Source of the DNA: Clostridiales bacterium UBA1316
GTDB lineage: Bacteria; Bacillota; Clostridia; Oscillospirales; Oscillospiraceae
Direction: 5' to 3'
Assembly (NCBI GenBank): GCA_002307055.1
Contig: DBTM01000051.1
Span: forward strand, 1 to 64,000
DNA length: 64,000 bases
Below, one piece after another: positions 41,995 through 51,478 of the stretch. A model generated the notes under the pieces. It saw only the letters and a program-made list of their open reading frames with translations, had not been told where the DNA came from and did not search any database. The position numbers and the translations under genes were made by a program. Position 1 is the first letter of the stretch; each line of letters starts with the position of its first letter.

Positions 41995-42993
41995 TTATTT
42001 TTGGACGAAACCGATCTTTTTATAGACTTTTCTTAATGTTTTATTGGCAGTATAAGCTGCTTTCTCGGCACCTTCGGTGTAAACCTTTTCGAGATATGCC
42101 TTGTCGGAAAGCAGGCGCGCCGCTTCCTCGCGGACAGGACGCAGCAGCTCCACGACGGCTTCGCCGACAGCTTGCTTAAAATCACCGTAGCCTCGGCAAT
42201 CAAAGTCTTTCTCGGTTTCTATAACGCTTTTCCCCGCAGCGACGGCGTAAATCTGCATCAGATTTGATACGCCGGGCTTTTCTTTAACGTCATAACGGAC
42301 GCGCGTATCGCTGTCGGTAACGGCGCGTTTGAAGGCGCGCATAATATCCTCCGGCTTATCCATAAGGCAGACGCAGCCGCCTGTGTCCTGCTCGGATTTG
42401 GACATTTTGCTCGTCGGGTCCTGCAGGCTCATGATCCGCGCGCCGACCTTCGGTATAAACGGCTCGGGCAGTTTAAACACATCTCCGTAGATGCCGTTGA
42501 AGCGGCCCGCGATATCACGCGTCAGCTCGACATGCTGCTTCTGATCATCACCGACCGGGACAAGGTCGGCTTGATAAATGAGTATATCGGCAGCCATCAG
42601 CGCCGGGTATGTAAACAATCCCGCGTTGATATTGTCGGCATTTTTTGCGGATTTATCTTTAAACTGCGTCATGCGCGAGAGCTCGCCGAACATGGTATAG
42701 CAGCTTAAAACCCAAGAGAGCTCCGCGTGCGCGGGCACCTGGCTCTGTATGAAAATCACATTTTTATCGGGATCAAGGCCGCAGGCGATATACTGCGCAA
42801 TCTGCTCAAGCGTCGTCCGGCGCAACGCTGCCGGGTCCTGGCGGATGGTGATGGCGTGCATATCGGCCATCATATAATAGCAGTTATAGGTATCCGAGAG
42901 CTCGACCCAGTTTTTAATCGCACCGAGATAGGAGCCGAGCGTCAGCGCGCCGCTGGGCTTGATGCCGGAGAGTATTATTTTTTTCTCATCCAT
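41995..42993 (-). CDS. trpS: Tryptophanyl-tRNA synthetase
   Basis: A 332-residue class I synthetase. The HIGH-type region is GIKPSGALTLGSYLGAIKNW and the KMSKS loop is DPTSKMSKSEQ. Standard length. The ATG at 42993 gives MDEKKIILSG; another at 43005 abuts the GGGA site and is less likely. It lies 54 bases after the aminotransferase. I see no T-box leader directly upstream. Confidence 0.97.
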   Translation of the reverse strand: MDEKKIILSGIKPSGALTLGSYLGAIKNWVELSDTYNCYYMMADMHAITIRQDPAALRRTTLEQIAQYIACGLDPDKNVIFIQSQVPAHAELSWVLSCYTMFGELSRMTQFKDKSAKNADNINAGLFTYPALMAADILIYQADLVPVGDDQKQHVELTRDIAGRFNGIYGDVFKLPEPFIPKVGARIMSLQDPTSKMSKSEQDTGGCVCLMDKPEDIMRAFKRAVTDSDTRVRYDVKEKPGVSNLMQIYAVAAGKSVIETEKDFDCRGYGDFKQAVGEAVVELLRPVREEAARLLSDKAYLEKVYTEGAEKAAYTANKTLRKVYKKIGFVQK

Positions 42994-43047
42994 ATTTATG
43001 TCCATTCCCTTCAGAAGAACTCTTATGCCGTTCACAGTATTAATTTA

Positions 43048-44238
43048 TCAGCTTTTGAGCCCATACTCCTCGGCCAGTTTTTTAAACGACGGCAGCGAGC
43101 GTTCTATTGTTTTTTTCGCGACGCAATAAGCGATGCGGACGTATCCGGGGCAGCCGAAGGAGGCGCCCGGCACAACGAGAATGTTGAATTTTTTGGCCGC
43201 GTTTGAAAATTCCTTATCATCCGCCGGCGTTTTCATCCACATGTAAAACGCGCCTTGCGGGTAAATGCACGTAAAACCGCTGTCGGTCAGTCCTTTGTAT
43301 AACAGCTGCCTGTTATTGTCATAGGCGTTCACATCGGTCATTTCATTCACGCATCTGGCTACGACGAGCTGCTGCAGCGACGGCGCATTGACGAAGCCGG
43401 AAACACGCGTCGCGATGCAGGCCGCGTCGAAAACGAGCCGGAACTCGTCTGCTTCCGAAGGAACGACGATGTATCCGATGCGCTCTCCTGGAAGTGACAG
43501 CGATTTAGACCACGAATAGCAGACGATTGTGTTTTTATAAAACTTTGTGAGATACGGTACGTCCACACCATCATACGCGAGCTCGCGGTAAGGCTCGTCG
43601 GAGATGATGAAAATGGAGGTTCCATATTCCTTTTGCTTGGCTTCCAACACCGCCGCTATTTTGCGGATTGAATCCGCCGAATAAACAACGCCGGTCGGGT
43701 TGTTCGGCGAGTTGATAATCACCGCTTTTGTTTTTGCCGTGATACAGCTTGAGAGCATATCCGGGTCGGGCTGGAAGTCTTTCAGATTGGGCTCAACGGC
43801 GACAAGCACGCCGTCATAATTGCGCACATAGTTGCCGTATTCAACAAAATACGGAGAAAATGTCACGACCTCGTCACCTGGGTTGAGCAGCGTTTTCAAC
43901 ACAACGTTCAGCCCGCCTGCCGCACCGACGGACATGATGATATTGCCGATACCGAACGCGGTGCCGAATCTTTTATTCAGCGATAATGCCACAGCCTCTC
44001 TCGTTGACTCAAAGCCTGCATTGGACATATAGCCGTGAACAAAAACAGAGTCCTCGCTGCTTATTATATCGGTAACCGCTTTTTTAACAGCAGCCGGTGC
44101 CGGGAAATTCGGGTTCCCGAGGCTGAAATCATAAACATTCTCGCGCCCATACAGCGCCGCCATCTGATTTCCCTCTTCAAACATCGCCCGAATGGCACTG
44201 TTGTTTTGGGCAAGCTTAATCATTTTCTCAGATATCAT
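43048..44238 (-). CDS. PLP-dependent class I/II aminotransferase
   Basis: A 396-residue fold-type I aminotransferase (aspartate aminotransferase-like). Seen: NPNFPAPAAVKKA near the N-terminus, NSPNNPTGVVYS, ISDEPYRELAYDG with the PLP-binding Asp, the Schiff-base lysine in CYSWSKSLSLPGERIGY, and a C-terminal arginine in GYVRIAYCV. The substrate (aspartate, aromatic or branched) cannot be told. AGGAG lies 8 bases before ATG 44238. A sigma-A promoter is just upstream, and trpS follows in the same transcript. Confidence 0.92.
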   Translation of the reverse strand: MISEKMIKLAQNNSAIRAMFEEGNQMAALYGRENVYDFSLGNPNFPAPAAVKKAVTDIISSEDSVFVHGYMSNAGFESTREAVALSLNKRFGTAFGIGNIIMSVGAAGGLNVVLKTLLNPGDEVVTFSPYFVEYGNYVRNYDGVLVAVEPNLKDFQPDPDMLSSCITAKTKAVIINSPNNPTGVVYSADSIRKIAAVLEAKQKEYGTSIFIISDEPYRELAYDGVDVPYLTKFYKNTIVCYSWSKSLSLPGERIGYIVVPSEADEFRLVFDAACIATRVSGFVNAPSLQQLVVARCVNEMTDVNAYDNNRQLLYKGLTDSGFTCIYPQGAFYMWMKTPADDKEFSNAAKKFNILVVPGASFGCPGYVRIAYCVAKKTIERSLPSFKKLAEEYGLKS

Positions 44239-44293
44239 TATAAATACTCCTGTCAACGCGCACGCGCGCCGGATTTACATATTATAAACTGGT

Positions 44294-44321
44294 ATTATAG
44301 CATAATAGGATGAATTTGCAA
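44294..44321 (-). promoter_or_regulatory. Sigma-A promoter of the aminotransferase-trpS unit
   Basis: Minus strand: -35 TTGCAA (44316-44321), 16-base spacer, -10 TATAAT (44294-44299), about 56 bases upstream of the ATG. Confidence 0.75.
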
Positions 44322-44375
44322 TGAAAAATCACAGACGAGCCAGCAGGAAAGAAAGCCTGCGCAAGGTGCTTCTGC

Positions 44376-44406
44376 CGTAGGGCACAACGACTCGGCGTGC
44401 CGTTTT
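44376..44406. repeat. Dispersed palindromic repeat, copy 1
   Basis: CGTAGGGCACAACGACTCGG followed by CGTGCCGTTTT. It is nearly identical to 63850-63881 (one substitution and one single-base insertion). It contains GGCAC/GTGCC arms and lies just downstream of obgE. Confidence 0.7.
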
Positions 44407-44414
44407 TTATAAAC

Positions 44415-45686
44415 CTACCTTTGATAATCGAATTCCAGGTTATAGATGCTGACGGTGTCGCCTTCTTTGATGCCGAGTTCTTCAAGCCTTTCAAAGACGT
44501 GGGCGTTGCGGAGGTTCTTGTCGAAATACGCCATGGATTCGGTATCTGTGAAGTTGGTGTTTCGGACAAGCTTTTCCAGCCATTTGCCTTCAATCATCCA
44601 GACATCGTCGATGACCTCGATTTTGATATCCTCCGGTTTCGTGTCAAGCTCGGGCTTTTCAACGTATTCCGGCTCGTAGACAAGCACCGGCGGCAGATGC
44701 GCCAGCTTGGCGGCGGCGGCGTTGACAAGCTCTTTGACGCCGCTGTTTGTGGCGGCTGAAATTTCAAAGAGCTCAAGTCCCTGTTTTTTGATAAATGCTC
44801 GGAACTTTTTAAGCATATCCGGGTCGCCGACAATATCGATTTTATTCGCCGCGACAATTTGAGGGCGTTTGTGCAGCTCCGGGCTGTACTGTTCGAGTTC
44901 CGAATTAATCGTCTTGAAGTCTGTTATCGGGTCTCTGCCCTCGCTGCCGGATACATCCACAACATGGATGAGCAGGCGGCATCTGTCAATATGGCGCAGA
45001 AAGTCGTGGCCGAGGCCCGCGCCTTCCGACGCGCCCTCAATGATGCCGGGAATATCCGCCATGACAAACGATACGCCCTCTCCGACAAACACAACGCCGA
45101 GATTTGGGAACAGCGTTGTGAAATGGTAATCGGCAATCTTCGGATGCGCTTTTGATACGACGGACAAAAGCGTGGATTTACCCACGTTGGGATATCCGAC
45201 AAGGCCGACGTCCGCGAGCAGCTTAAGCTCCAGAGTCACTTCCCTGTCTTCTCCGGGCAGGCCGCTTTTGGCAAAACGCGGGGCTTGCCGGGTCGGTGTG
45301 GCAAAGTGCCTGTTCCCCCAACCGCCGTTACCGCCGCGCGATAGGACAAAAGCCTCTTCGCCCGTCATGTCCTTGATAATCGCCCCTGTCTCCTTATCTC
45401 TGATTAAGGTGCCGTTTGGGACTTTGATCACTAGGCTCTCGCCGTCTTTTCCGGAGCAGCCCTTGCCGCCGCCGTCCGCGCCGTTGAACGCCGCGTATTT
45501 TCTTTTATAACGGAAATCCATGAGTGTGGACATATTATCATCTGTTTTTAAAATGACATCTCCGCCCCGTCCGCCATCACCGCCGTCCGGCCCGCCGGCA
45601 GGGACGTATTTTTCTCTGTGGAACGAAACGGCACCGTTTCCTCCAGCTCCCGCCTTCACACGGATCGATGCTCTGTCAACAAACAT
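44415..45686 (-). CDS. obgE: GTPase Obg/CgtA
   Basis: A 423-residue ribosome-assembly GTPase. A glycine-rich Obg domain (1-157, VKAGAGGNGAVSFHREKYVP) is followed by the G domain with GYPNVGKSTLLS, DIPGIIEGASEGAGLG and NKID, then the C-terminal OCT domain (about 345-423). In many Firmicutes it follows rplU-rpmA; here those genes are absent and the neighbour is an SLH protein on the same strand. GAGGAAA precedes the ATG. Confidence 0.97.
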   Translation of the reverse strand: MFVDRASIRVKAGAGGNGAVSFHREKYVPAGGPDGGDGGRGGDVILKTDDNMSTLMDFRYKRKYAAFNGADGGGKGCSGKDGESLVIKVPNGTLIRDKETGAIIKDMTGEEAFVLSRGGNGGWGNRHFATPTRQAPRFAKSGLPGEDREVTLELKLLADVGLVGYPNVGKSTLLSVVSKAHPKIADYHFTTLFPNLGVVFVGEGVSFVMADIPGIIEGASEGAGLGHDFLRHIDRCRLLIHVVDVSGSEGRDPITDFKTINSELEQYSPELHKRPQIVAANKIDIVGDPDMLKKFRAFIKKQGLELFEISAATNSGVKELVNAAAAKLAHLPPVLVYEPEYVEKPELDTKPEDIKIEVIDDVWMIEGKWLEKLVRNTNFTDTESMAYFDKNLRNAHVFERLEELGIKEGDTVSIYNLEFDYQR

Positions 45687-45741
45687 ATATTTTCCTCATA
45701 TTCTTACTCTTAAATTTGTGATTTATTTTACCCGAAACAAA

Positions 45742-45787
45742 GCCAACATAAAATCTTGGCTCCTGCCAACATAAAATTTTGGTTCTG
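45742..45787. repeat. Two tandem 23-bp repeats
   Basis: GCCAACATAAAATCTTGGCT(CCT) at 45742-45764 is followed directly by GCCAACATAAAATTTTGGTT(CTG) at 45765-45787, four differences in 23. They sit between the SLH-protein stop and obgE. Each unit can pair GCCAA with TTGGC/TTGGT, so they may form small hairpins. Confidence 0.8.
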
Positions 45788-45799
45788 GCTAAATCGGAC

Positions 45800-48169
45800 T
45801 TATTGGATATCATTCATAGCCGCGTAGAGTATTTTTGCCATTCCGGCGCGTGTGATGGCGTCTGAGGGCATCAGCTTTCCGTCAGACCCGGAGACGATCC
45901 CCATGCTGACAAGCGTGGATGTCGGTGTCAAGGCGTAGGCTGATACCAAGGCTTCGTCCTGAAAGGTACTTATGCTGTCGGGAGATGCGTCGGTATACGG
46001 TATTTTCAGAACACTGAACGCGCGGTATAGCAAGGTAAACGCCTGTTCCCGCGTGAGTGTTCCTGTCGGATTGAACAGCCCTGTCCCGTCGCCCCGGGCA
46101 ATATTGTTTGCCGCAGCCCAGGCAATTGCCTGCATATAATAATCATTCGGATTAACATCGGTAAAAGCCGAGGAACCGGTAACCGCCGGTTTGCCGGCAG
46201 CTCTGTAAAGCATCAGGACGAAATCGCCTCTTCTGATACTTTGGTCCGGTGCGAAGGTCGTCGGCGAAACACCTGTAACGATTCCCAGGGCTGAAAGACC
46301 CTGGACAGATGTTTTTGCCCAATGGTTCGTAATATCCGAGAAGCCTGTGATTGATACGGGGATTACGACAGATTTACTGCCGATGGACACGGTTATGGTA
46401 CCTGTGACACCTGATGCTGTACCCACCGTAAAAAGTCCGGTATCCGATACCGTGCCGATATCGCCGCTCACAGTATACTTCGTTGCCGCCTGGTCGGCAA
46501 TAACAGGAAGGCCCCAATAAGCGGCTGCTGCCGCGAGTTGGACCGTATCACCCGGCCAATCTGTCAGCGCCGTTACCGGGCTTTCGCTGCCATTTGCTGT
46601 CACGACCATATCCGTCGGGTCATAGATAATATGAATTGTCGCAGAACCTGTCGCCCCTGTTGACGGCGATGTCAGAGTCAATTTATCGACGCCGTGCAAA
46701 GCGCCCGCCGTATATATTGTACCGCTGACAGCTCCGAGTCCGGAGGAGACGGCGGTCACGTCGTTTGGCGCGGCGGCAGGTTTATAACCGCTGTCCGTAC
46801 CGTAATAGCTCAGATTAACGGAAGACCCAGCCAATACGACAGGCCCATCGTTCTGCATGGCGAGGTATTTTACCTGAGCATCCGACGTCTTGTCGGTCAC
46901 AAACAGGAGATATGCCCCGCATTTGCGCTCTGAACCATCGGACGGGTTGTTGACAACAGCGCATTCAGCCTGTCCGGGAAGCCTGACACTGATCGCCGAG
47001 GAACCGCCGCCGTCAAGATTCACCGCATAAACACAGCCTTTATCCAGCATCTCCGCCGCCAGATCATCAAGGGCCAAGCCCGATGAGTTGTCCGATTCTC
47101 TGCCGTCAATGACATAGCTGATAATCGTGCCGTCTGCCTTCACGCCGATAGCCGTCCTAGGATTTTTTTTGAATATGGCCTTGTCCCATACTGACTGATC
47201 GGTGACAGTGCCGTCTTTAATTAAAATATCTCCGCCGCCTGTTGCCCATTTGGCATCATTTAAATTGACATCGGAACATGTAGTCGTCATGGTAACACTA
47301 TCGCCGACTTCGAATTTTGCGAATTCATTGCCGAAACCCGCGACTGTTGCCGCTGATAGTACAAGATAGCCGTCCCCGATTGTCATTGAACTGTCTGAGG
47401 GCACAATGTCCGACACCTGAAGAGACATACTGCCTGCTACAGAGGGTTGTCCGCTCAGTATTTTGAATCGGACGAACCAGCCGTCCGACGACGTACGAGT
47501 GGAAACCGTCGAGAAAGCGGAGCTGAACAAATACATACCGCCCGTATCTGTCCGGTATTTATTAAAATGGGTCAGTGTCACTGTGTCGCCGGTTCTATCA
47601 CCGCTGCTCGTTGTATCGTCGGTGTCTGATGGGCTCGCGTCGGCAGTTGCCGACGCATCAGCCGTACCGCTGCCGCCATTGTTGGTCAGTGTGATGGTCA
47701 CCTCAGGGCTGTCGGAAAAACAGACGCTGCCGTCGGCTTTGAAGGCGACGGCTGTATTGCACTCCGGACTTGATTTATAGATGCCGTCTTCAACGACAAG
47801 TCCCATCGGGACGCCGGTTTTCATGGAAAAAAAGTCAGAATTGACGGCAGCCAGAACATTTTTACCGAGCCCCTCGGCATAAGAAATCATCTGGTCAATT
47901 GTCAGTCTCCCGTAAATCGTATCGCAAGCCATCAGTATCGGATACGCGTCACCCTTCCCTGTCAGGCTGAGCGCATAGCTCTCCTGCCGCTGTGTATCAT
48001 TTATGTAGGATATGGTATTCGTATAGCTCAGATTGTTGGCGATTTGCTGGGTATTTCTGTATGCTGCCGTGCCTGCGCCGACTGCCGCGGCTGTTTGTAT
48101 CTGAGCAATCGATGCGACAAGGCTGAGCGCCATTGAGAATGCGAGAATGCCGGTGAATATTCTTTTCAT
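45800..48169 (-). CDS. Secreted SLH-domain phosphodiester glycosidase (NAGPA-like)
   Basis: A 789-residue surface protein. The signal peptide is KRIFTGILAFSMALSLVASI with an Ala-rich cleavage region. The NAGPA/phosphodiester glycosidase domain (about 90-420) contains NPRTAIGVKADGTIISYVID and the signature VNLDGGGSSAIS. A Thr/Ser/Asp-rich insert (about 170-200) and Big-like beta modules (about 440-615) follow, then three S-layer homology domains at the C-terminus (FSDITNHWAKTSVQGLSALG; FTDVNPNDYYMQAIAWAAAN; FQDEALVSAYALTPTSTLVS). SLH domains bind pyruvylated secondary cell-wall polymer, so this is a client of the CsaB-like enzyme at 53658. Related enzymes remove GlcNAc from phosphodiesters. 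GAGGT before ATG 48169 sets the start. Confidence 0.9.
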   Translation of the reverse strand: MKRIFTGILAFSMALSLVASIAQIQTAAAVGAGTAAYRNTQQIANNLSYTNTISYINDTQRQESYALSLTGKGDAYPILMACDTIYGRLTIDQMISYAEGLGKNVLAAVNSDFFSMKTGVPMGLVVEDGIYKSSPECNTAVAFKADGSVCFSDSPEVTITLTNNGGSGTADASATADASPSDTDDTTSSGDRTGDTVTLTHFNKYRTDTGGMYLFSSAFSTVSTRTSSDGWFVRFKILSGQPSVAGSMSLQVSDIVPSDSSMTIGDGYLVLSAATVAGFGNEFAKFEVGDSVTMTTTCSDVNLNDAKWATGGGDILIKDGTVTDQSVWDKAIFKKNPRTAIGVKADGTIISYVIDGRESDNSSGLALDDLAAEMLDKGCVYAVNLDGGGSSAISVRLPGQAECAVVNNPSDGSERKCGAYLLFVTDKTSDAQVKYLAMQNDGPVVLAGSSVNLSYYGTDSGYKPAAAPNDVTAVSSGLGAVSGTIYTAGALHGVDKLTLTSPSTGATGSATIHIIYDPTDMVVTANGSESPVTALTDWPGDTVQLAAAAAYWGLPVIADQAATKYTVSGDIGTVSDTGLFTVGTASGVTGTITVSIGSKSVVIPVSITGFSDITNHWAKTSVQGLSALGIVTGVSPTTFAPDQSIRRGDFVLMLYRAAGKPAVTGSSAFTDVNPNDYYMQAIAWAAANNIARGDGTGLFNPTGTLTREQAFTLLYRAFSVLKIPYTDASPDSISTFQDEALVSAYALTPTSTLVSMGIVSGSDGKLMPSDAITRAGMAKILYAAMNDIQ

Positions 48170-48219
48170 TATGTACCTCAATCAAAAATGCGGAGACTTA
48201 TATGCCTGTACTTATTGCT

Positions 48220-48248
48220 ATTATACAAAATTTCAGTCGGCTTTTCAA
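48220..48248 (-). promoter_or_regulatory. Sigma-A promoter of the SLH-protein gene
   Basis: Minus strand: -35 TTGAAA (48243-48248), 17-base spacer, perfect -10 TATAAT (48220-48225), 50 bases upstream of the ATG. Confidence 0.85.
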
Positions 48249-48298
48249 CTTAAAGCCCGAATGTTTAGACATATTTAGTAAATCCGTTTGAATTGATG

Positions 48299-48327
48299 TT
48301 GAAATATCCAGTTGGTTAGGGTAAAAT
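48299..48327 (+). promoter_or_regulatory. Sigma-A promoter of the murJ-csaB operon
   Basis: Plus strand: -35 TTGAAA (48299-48304), 17-base spacer, -10 TAAAAT (48322-48327), 71 bases before the murJ ATG. It is back-to-back with the SLH-gene promoter, about 50 bases apart. Confidence 0.75.
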
Positions 48328-48398
48328 ACTACAGTTATTTCATTTCCGTCTGGTTTAATTTACCTTTTGCAAATACGAGATTGGGGTTATATTTTCAT

Positions 48399-49964
48399 AT
48401 GGCAGAAAAAAACAAGAACCCCCTAAAAGCAATCAGTCTTGTCATGATCCTCACGCTTATCGGAAAAATACTTGGTCTTCTGCGTGACAGGCTCCTGGCA
48501 GTCAATTACGGCAGCGGTATGGAAACAAACGCCTTTTTAGCCGCCAGCCAAATACCGCGCAACTTTTTTGATGTCGTTTTCGCCTCGGCTGTCGCCGCGA
48601 GCTTCATTCCGGTTTTCAACGAATATCTTACAAAAAAAGGTAAACGCGAAGCCATTATATTTTCAGGCAACTTTATTACGGTAATCGGCCTCATATCGCT
48701 TCTGCTGACGGGGCTGGGCATCGTCTTTGCGGGACCTTTGGTCACCCTTTTCGCGGACGGCTTTGACGCGCAGACGACAGCGCTCTGCGTTTCACTCACG
48801 CGCGTCATGTTTCCTACCGCACTGTTTACGGGCATTACCTTCTCTTTCGTCGGCATCCTGCAGTCATTCGACGAATTCAACATTCCGGCGCTCATCAGTG
48901 TGCTCATGAATATCATTGTTATCGCCTATTATTACACGTTTAACACACGTTTCGGCATATACGGCCTCGCGGGTGCTTTTCTGGTCGGTTTTTTCATGCA
49001 GGCTGCCGTGCAGGTACCCTCGCTTGTTAAAAAAGGTTTCTTCTACAAGCCATCCTTGAATTTGAAATCGGATGGCATGAAAAAGGTTTTCGCCATGATG
49101 CTGCCTGTTCTCATCAGCACATGGGTACAGCCGATTAATCAGATGATCAATACAAGATTCGGTTCTCATCTTTTTAACGGCGCGGGCGTTTCCGCCATTA
49201 CAATGGCGAATAATTTATTTCTCATTATCACCGGCGTCTTTATTCTCTCGGTGACAAACGTTATTTTCCCGCGGCTGTCCAGACTGACGGGCGAGGATGA
49301 TAAGCTGCAGTTTAAAGACACAATAAGCTTGACAATTCACGCTTCCATGTACTTTGTTATACCGATGACAGCAGGACTGATGGTCCTGGCCCGCCCTCTC
49401 GTCAGTCTTATATACGGCGGCGGCGAATTCACCGGTTTTTCCATTACGATTACATCGCAGGCGCTTCGGTTTGTAAGTCTGGGCATGATCGGCTACGCGC
49501 TGCAGATGATTCTGTCCCGGGCGTATTTTGCGCGGCAAAACGGAAAGACGCCGCTCATCGCCGGCATTATTTCCATTACCGTCAACCTCGTGCTTTGCGT
49601 CCTTTTGACGGATAGCTTTAATGTCACAGGATTAGCGCTTGCATCTGCCGCTGCCGGAACGGTGAATGCAATTATCCTGATTATCCCGCTTCAGAAAACC
49701 GGTTCAGGTTTTATTACTAAATCATTCATCATCGATATGGTGAAGATGCTCCTGTCCACCATTGTCATGACAGCCGCTGTTTTCTTTCTCATGTCTTTCT
49801 TTGCGGGAATGGGCGACGGCAAGCTCATGCAGGCAGTGATGTCTGTTGTTCCGGCGGGGGTTGGATTTGTTGTCTATTTTGTCGTTACGGCTATCTTTGG
49901 GCTCAGCGAGACCAAAACTGCTATAAGGTATGTGAAACGCCGTTTTTCTGCGCGGCGCGCCTGA
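48399..49964 (+). CDS. murJ: MurJ/MviN-type lipid II or polysaccharide-lipid flippase
   Basis: A 521-residue MOP-superfamily transporter with about 14 membrane helices. The N-terminus (LIGKILGLLRDRLLAVNYGSGMETNAF) and SQIPRNFFDVVFASAVAASF are typical MurJ/MviN. MurJ moves lipid II across the membrane. Because this gene heads a polysaccharide operon it may instead export the polymer intermediate, or do both. ATG 48399 begins AEKNKNPLKA; a GTG-initiated longer frame is unlikely. A GGGG stretch about 12 bases upstream is a weak ribosome site. Confidence 0.92.
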   Translation: MAEKNKNPLKAISLVMILTLIGKILGLLRDRLLAVNYGSGMETNAFLAASQIPRNFFDVVFASAVAASFIPVFNEYLTKKGKREAIIFSGNFITVIGLISLLLTGLGIVFAGPLVTLFADGFDAQTTALCVSLTRVMFPTALFTGITFSFVGILQSFDEFNIPALISVLMNIIVIAYYYTFNTRFGIYGLAGAFLVGFFMQAAVQVPSLVKKGFFYKPSLNLKSDGMKKVFAMMLPVLISTWVQPINQMINTRFGSHLFNGAGVSAITMANNLFLIITGVFILSVTNVIFPRLSRLTGEDDKLQFKDTISLTIHASMYFVIPMTAGLMVLARPLVSLIYGGGEFTGFSITITSQALRFVSLGMIGYALQMILSRAYFARQNGKTPLIAGIISITVNLVLCVLLTDSFNVTGLALASAAAGTVNAIILIIPLQKTGSGFITKSFIIDMVKMLLSTIVMTAAVFFLMSFFAGMGDGKLMQAVMSVVPAGVGFVVYFVVTAIFGLSETKTAIRYVKRRFSARRA

Positions 49965-50020
49965 TGTCGCATCGTCTCGGCGCTTTTACGGTCAATACGA
50001 GATTCGGGGGATAATTATAA

Positions 50021-51478
50021 ATGCAAAAAATTATTGAAGCGAGCGTTCTGTTTCGTTGGCTGACGGCGTTTTTCGGGTGGATCAGCGTCAAATGGCACCA
50101 AAGCCGCATTGTCACCTGGTTTTTGAGACTCAGCGGCAGTCAAGATATATATGATAACAGTATTTATGGAAAAACCGGACGGTCTCTGCATAAGAGCCTA
50201 TGCTTTGTCTTTGAAAAGCTTCATTTGGACAAGCTTTTTAAGGGAAGTATTTTTAAACAGGTTTTTTTCTGGTGCCTCATCCCCGCCGCGTTAGCGCCTC
50301 TGCTCCCCACAATGGCGGTGCTCTGCCTTGTCATCGTCGGAATTTTCTCCATCGCAGTGCGTTTCGGCTCGGATTCGGAGCAAAAGCTCTTCTATTCTCC
50401 GGTTAATAAGTACATCGTCTTATTTGCCGTTATTTATCTGATTGCCACATTGACATCGGTTTCCGTATCCGGAAGCATTTTCAACGGGCTGCTGACCATC
50501 GTATTCGCGCTGTTTGCCGTTGTACTCACGAACGCTGTCACATCAAAACGTCAGGTTGACCTGATGATCGGGCTGTTTGTGCTTGTCGGCACGGCGGTGT
50601 CCCTGTACGGTATATACCAGTATTTCTTTTATGATCCAGCCAGTGCCGGTGCCTGGATCGACAATGACATGTTCTCCGATATTACCAACCGCGTCTACTC
50701 GACGCTGGGAAACCCGAACGTGCTCGCGGAGTATCTCCTGCTGATTACACCGTTTGCCGCGGCTTGTATGCTGACGGCAAAAACAGGGCTGAGGAAGCTG
50801 CTGTTTTTACTCTGCTTGGGTGCGATGCTCCTGTGCATGCTTTTCACCTCATCGCGCGGGGGATGGCTCGGCCTCATTATCGCGGCGGCAATCTTTTTGA
50901 TTATGCTCGACGCCAGATTTCTGTTGCTCGGCATCGTCGCTTTAGTTCTCCTCTACTTCACCATGCCGCCCTGGGTTATCCAGCGTTTTACGAGCATCGG
51001 CAGCATGTCCGACAGCTCGACATCCTATCGCGTCTATATCTGGATGGGGACAATCGCCATGCTCAAGGAATACTGGCTTTCCGGCATCGGCCCGGGCACA
51101 GCCGCCTTCAACCTCATCTATCCGGCTTACAGCTACAACACAATCGCGGCGCCCCATGCGCACAACCTCTTTCTGCAGCTCGTCTGTGACGCCGGAATTA
51201 TGGGGCTTGTCATATTTCTTCTGCTGTTATTCAGCTTTTTCAGAACGACATTGTCCGCCTTCTCCCAATGCGCGCGCAAGGGCAGCGACAGAACAACAAG
51301 AATTTATCTCGCCGCCGCTGTGTCGGCAGTTGTCGGTTTTATGGCGCAGAGCATGACGGATTATTCGTTTTACAACAACTGCGTCGCCCTGTTTTTCTGG
51401 GTTGTTATCGCACTCGGCTCCATATTGGCCCGCCGGCAGAAGATGGAGGAGGGTTATCGCCTATGGTCAAAGTACTAA
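50021..51478 (+). CDS. O-antigen ligase/polymerase-family (Wzy_C) membrane protein
   Basis: A 485-residue polytopic protein with about 10-12 hydrophobic helices and the Wzy_C-type periplasmic loop: RVYIWMGTIAMLKEYWLSGI, GPGTAAFNLIYPAY, and the signature APHAHNLFLQLVCDAGIMGL. Family members ligate or polymerise undecaprenyl-linked glycans on the outer face of the membrane. In Gram-positives they probably polymerise or attach wall glycans. CGGGGGA precedes the ATG. The last 16 bases overlap the next gene, so it is coupled to it. Confidence 0.9.
   Translation: MQKIIEASVLFRWLTAFFGWISVKWHQSRIVTWFLRLSGSQDIYDNSIYGKTGRSLHKSLCFVFEKLHLDKLFKGSIFKQVFFWCLIPAALAPLLPTMAVLCLVIVGIFSIAVRFGSDSEQKLFYSPVNKYIVLFAVIYLIATLTSVSVSGSIFNGLLTIVFALFAVVLTNAVTSKRQVDLMIGLFVLVGTAVSLYGIYQYFFYDPASAGAWIDNDMFSDITNRVYSTLGNPNVLAEYLLLITPFAAACMLTAKTGLRKLLFLLCLGAMLLCMLFTSSRGGWLGLIIAAAIFLIMLDARFLLLGIVALVLLYFTMPPWVIQRFTSIGSMSDSSTSYRVYIWMGTIAMLKEYWLSGIGPGTAAFNLIYPAYSYNTIAAPHAHNLFLQLVCDAGIMGLVIFLLLLFSFFRTTLSAFSQCARKGSDRTTRIYLAAAVSAVVGFMAQSMTDYSFYNNCVALFFWVVIALGSILARRQKMEEGYRLWSKY

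Noticed and set aside
42994..44293. T-box leader for trpS
   Set aside because: trpS starts only 54 bases after the aminotransferase and no specifier/antiterminator layout was seen upstream of either gene.
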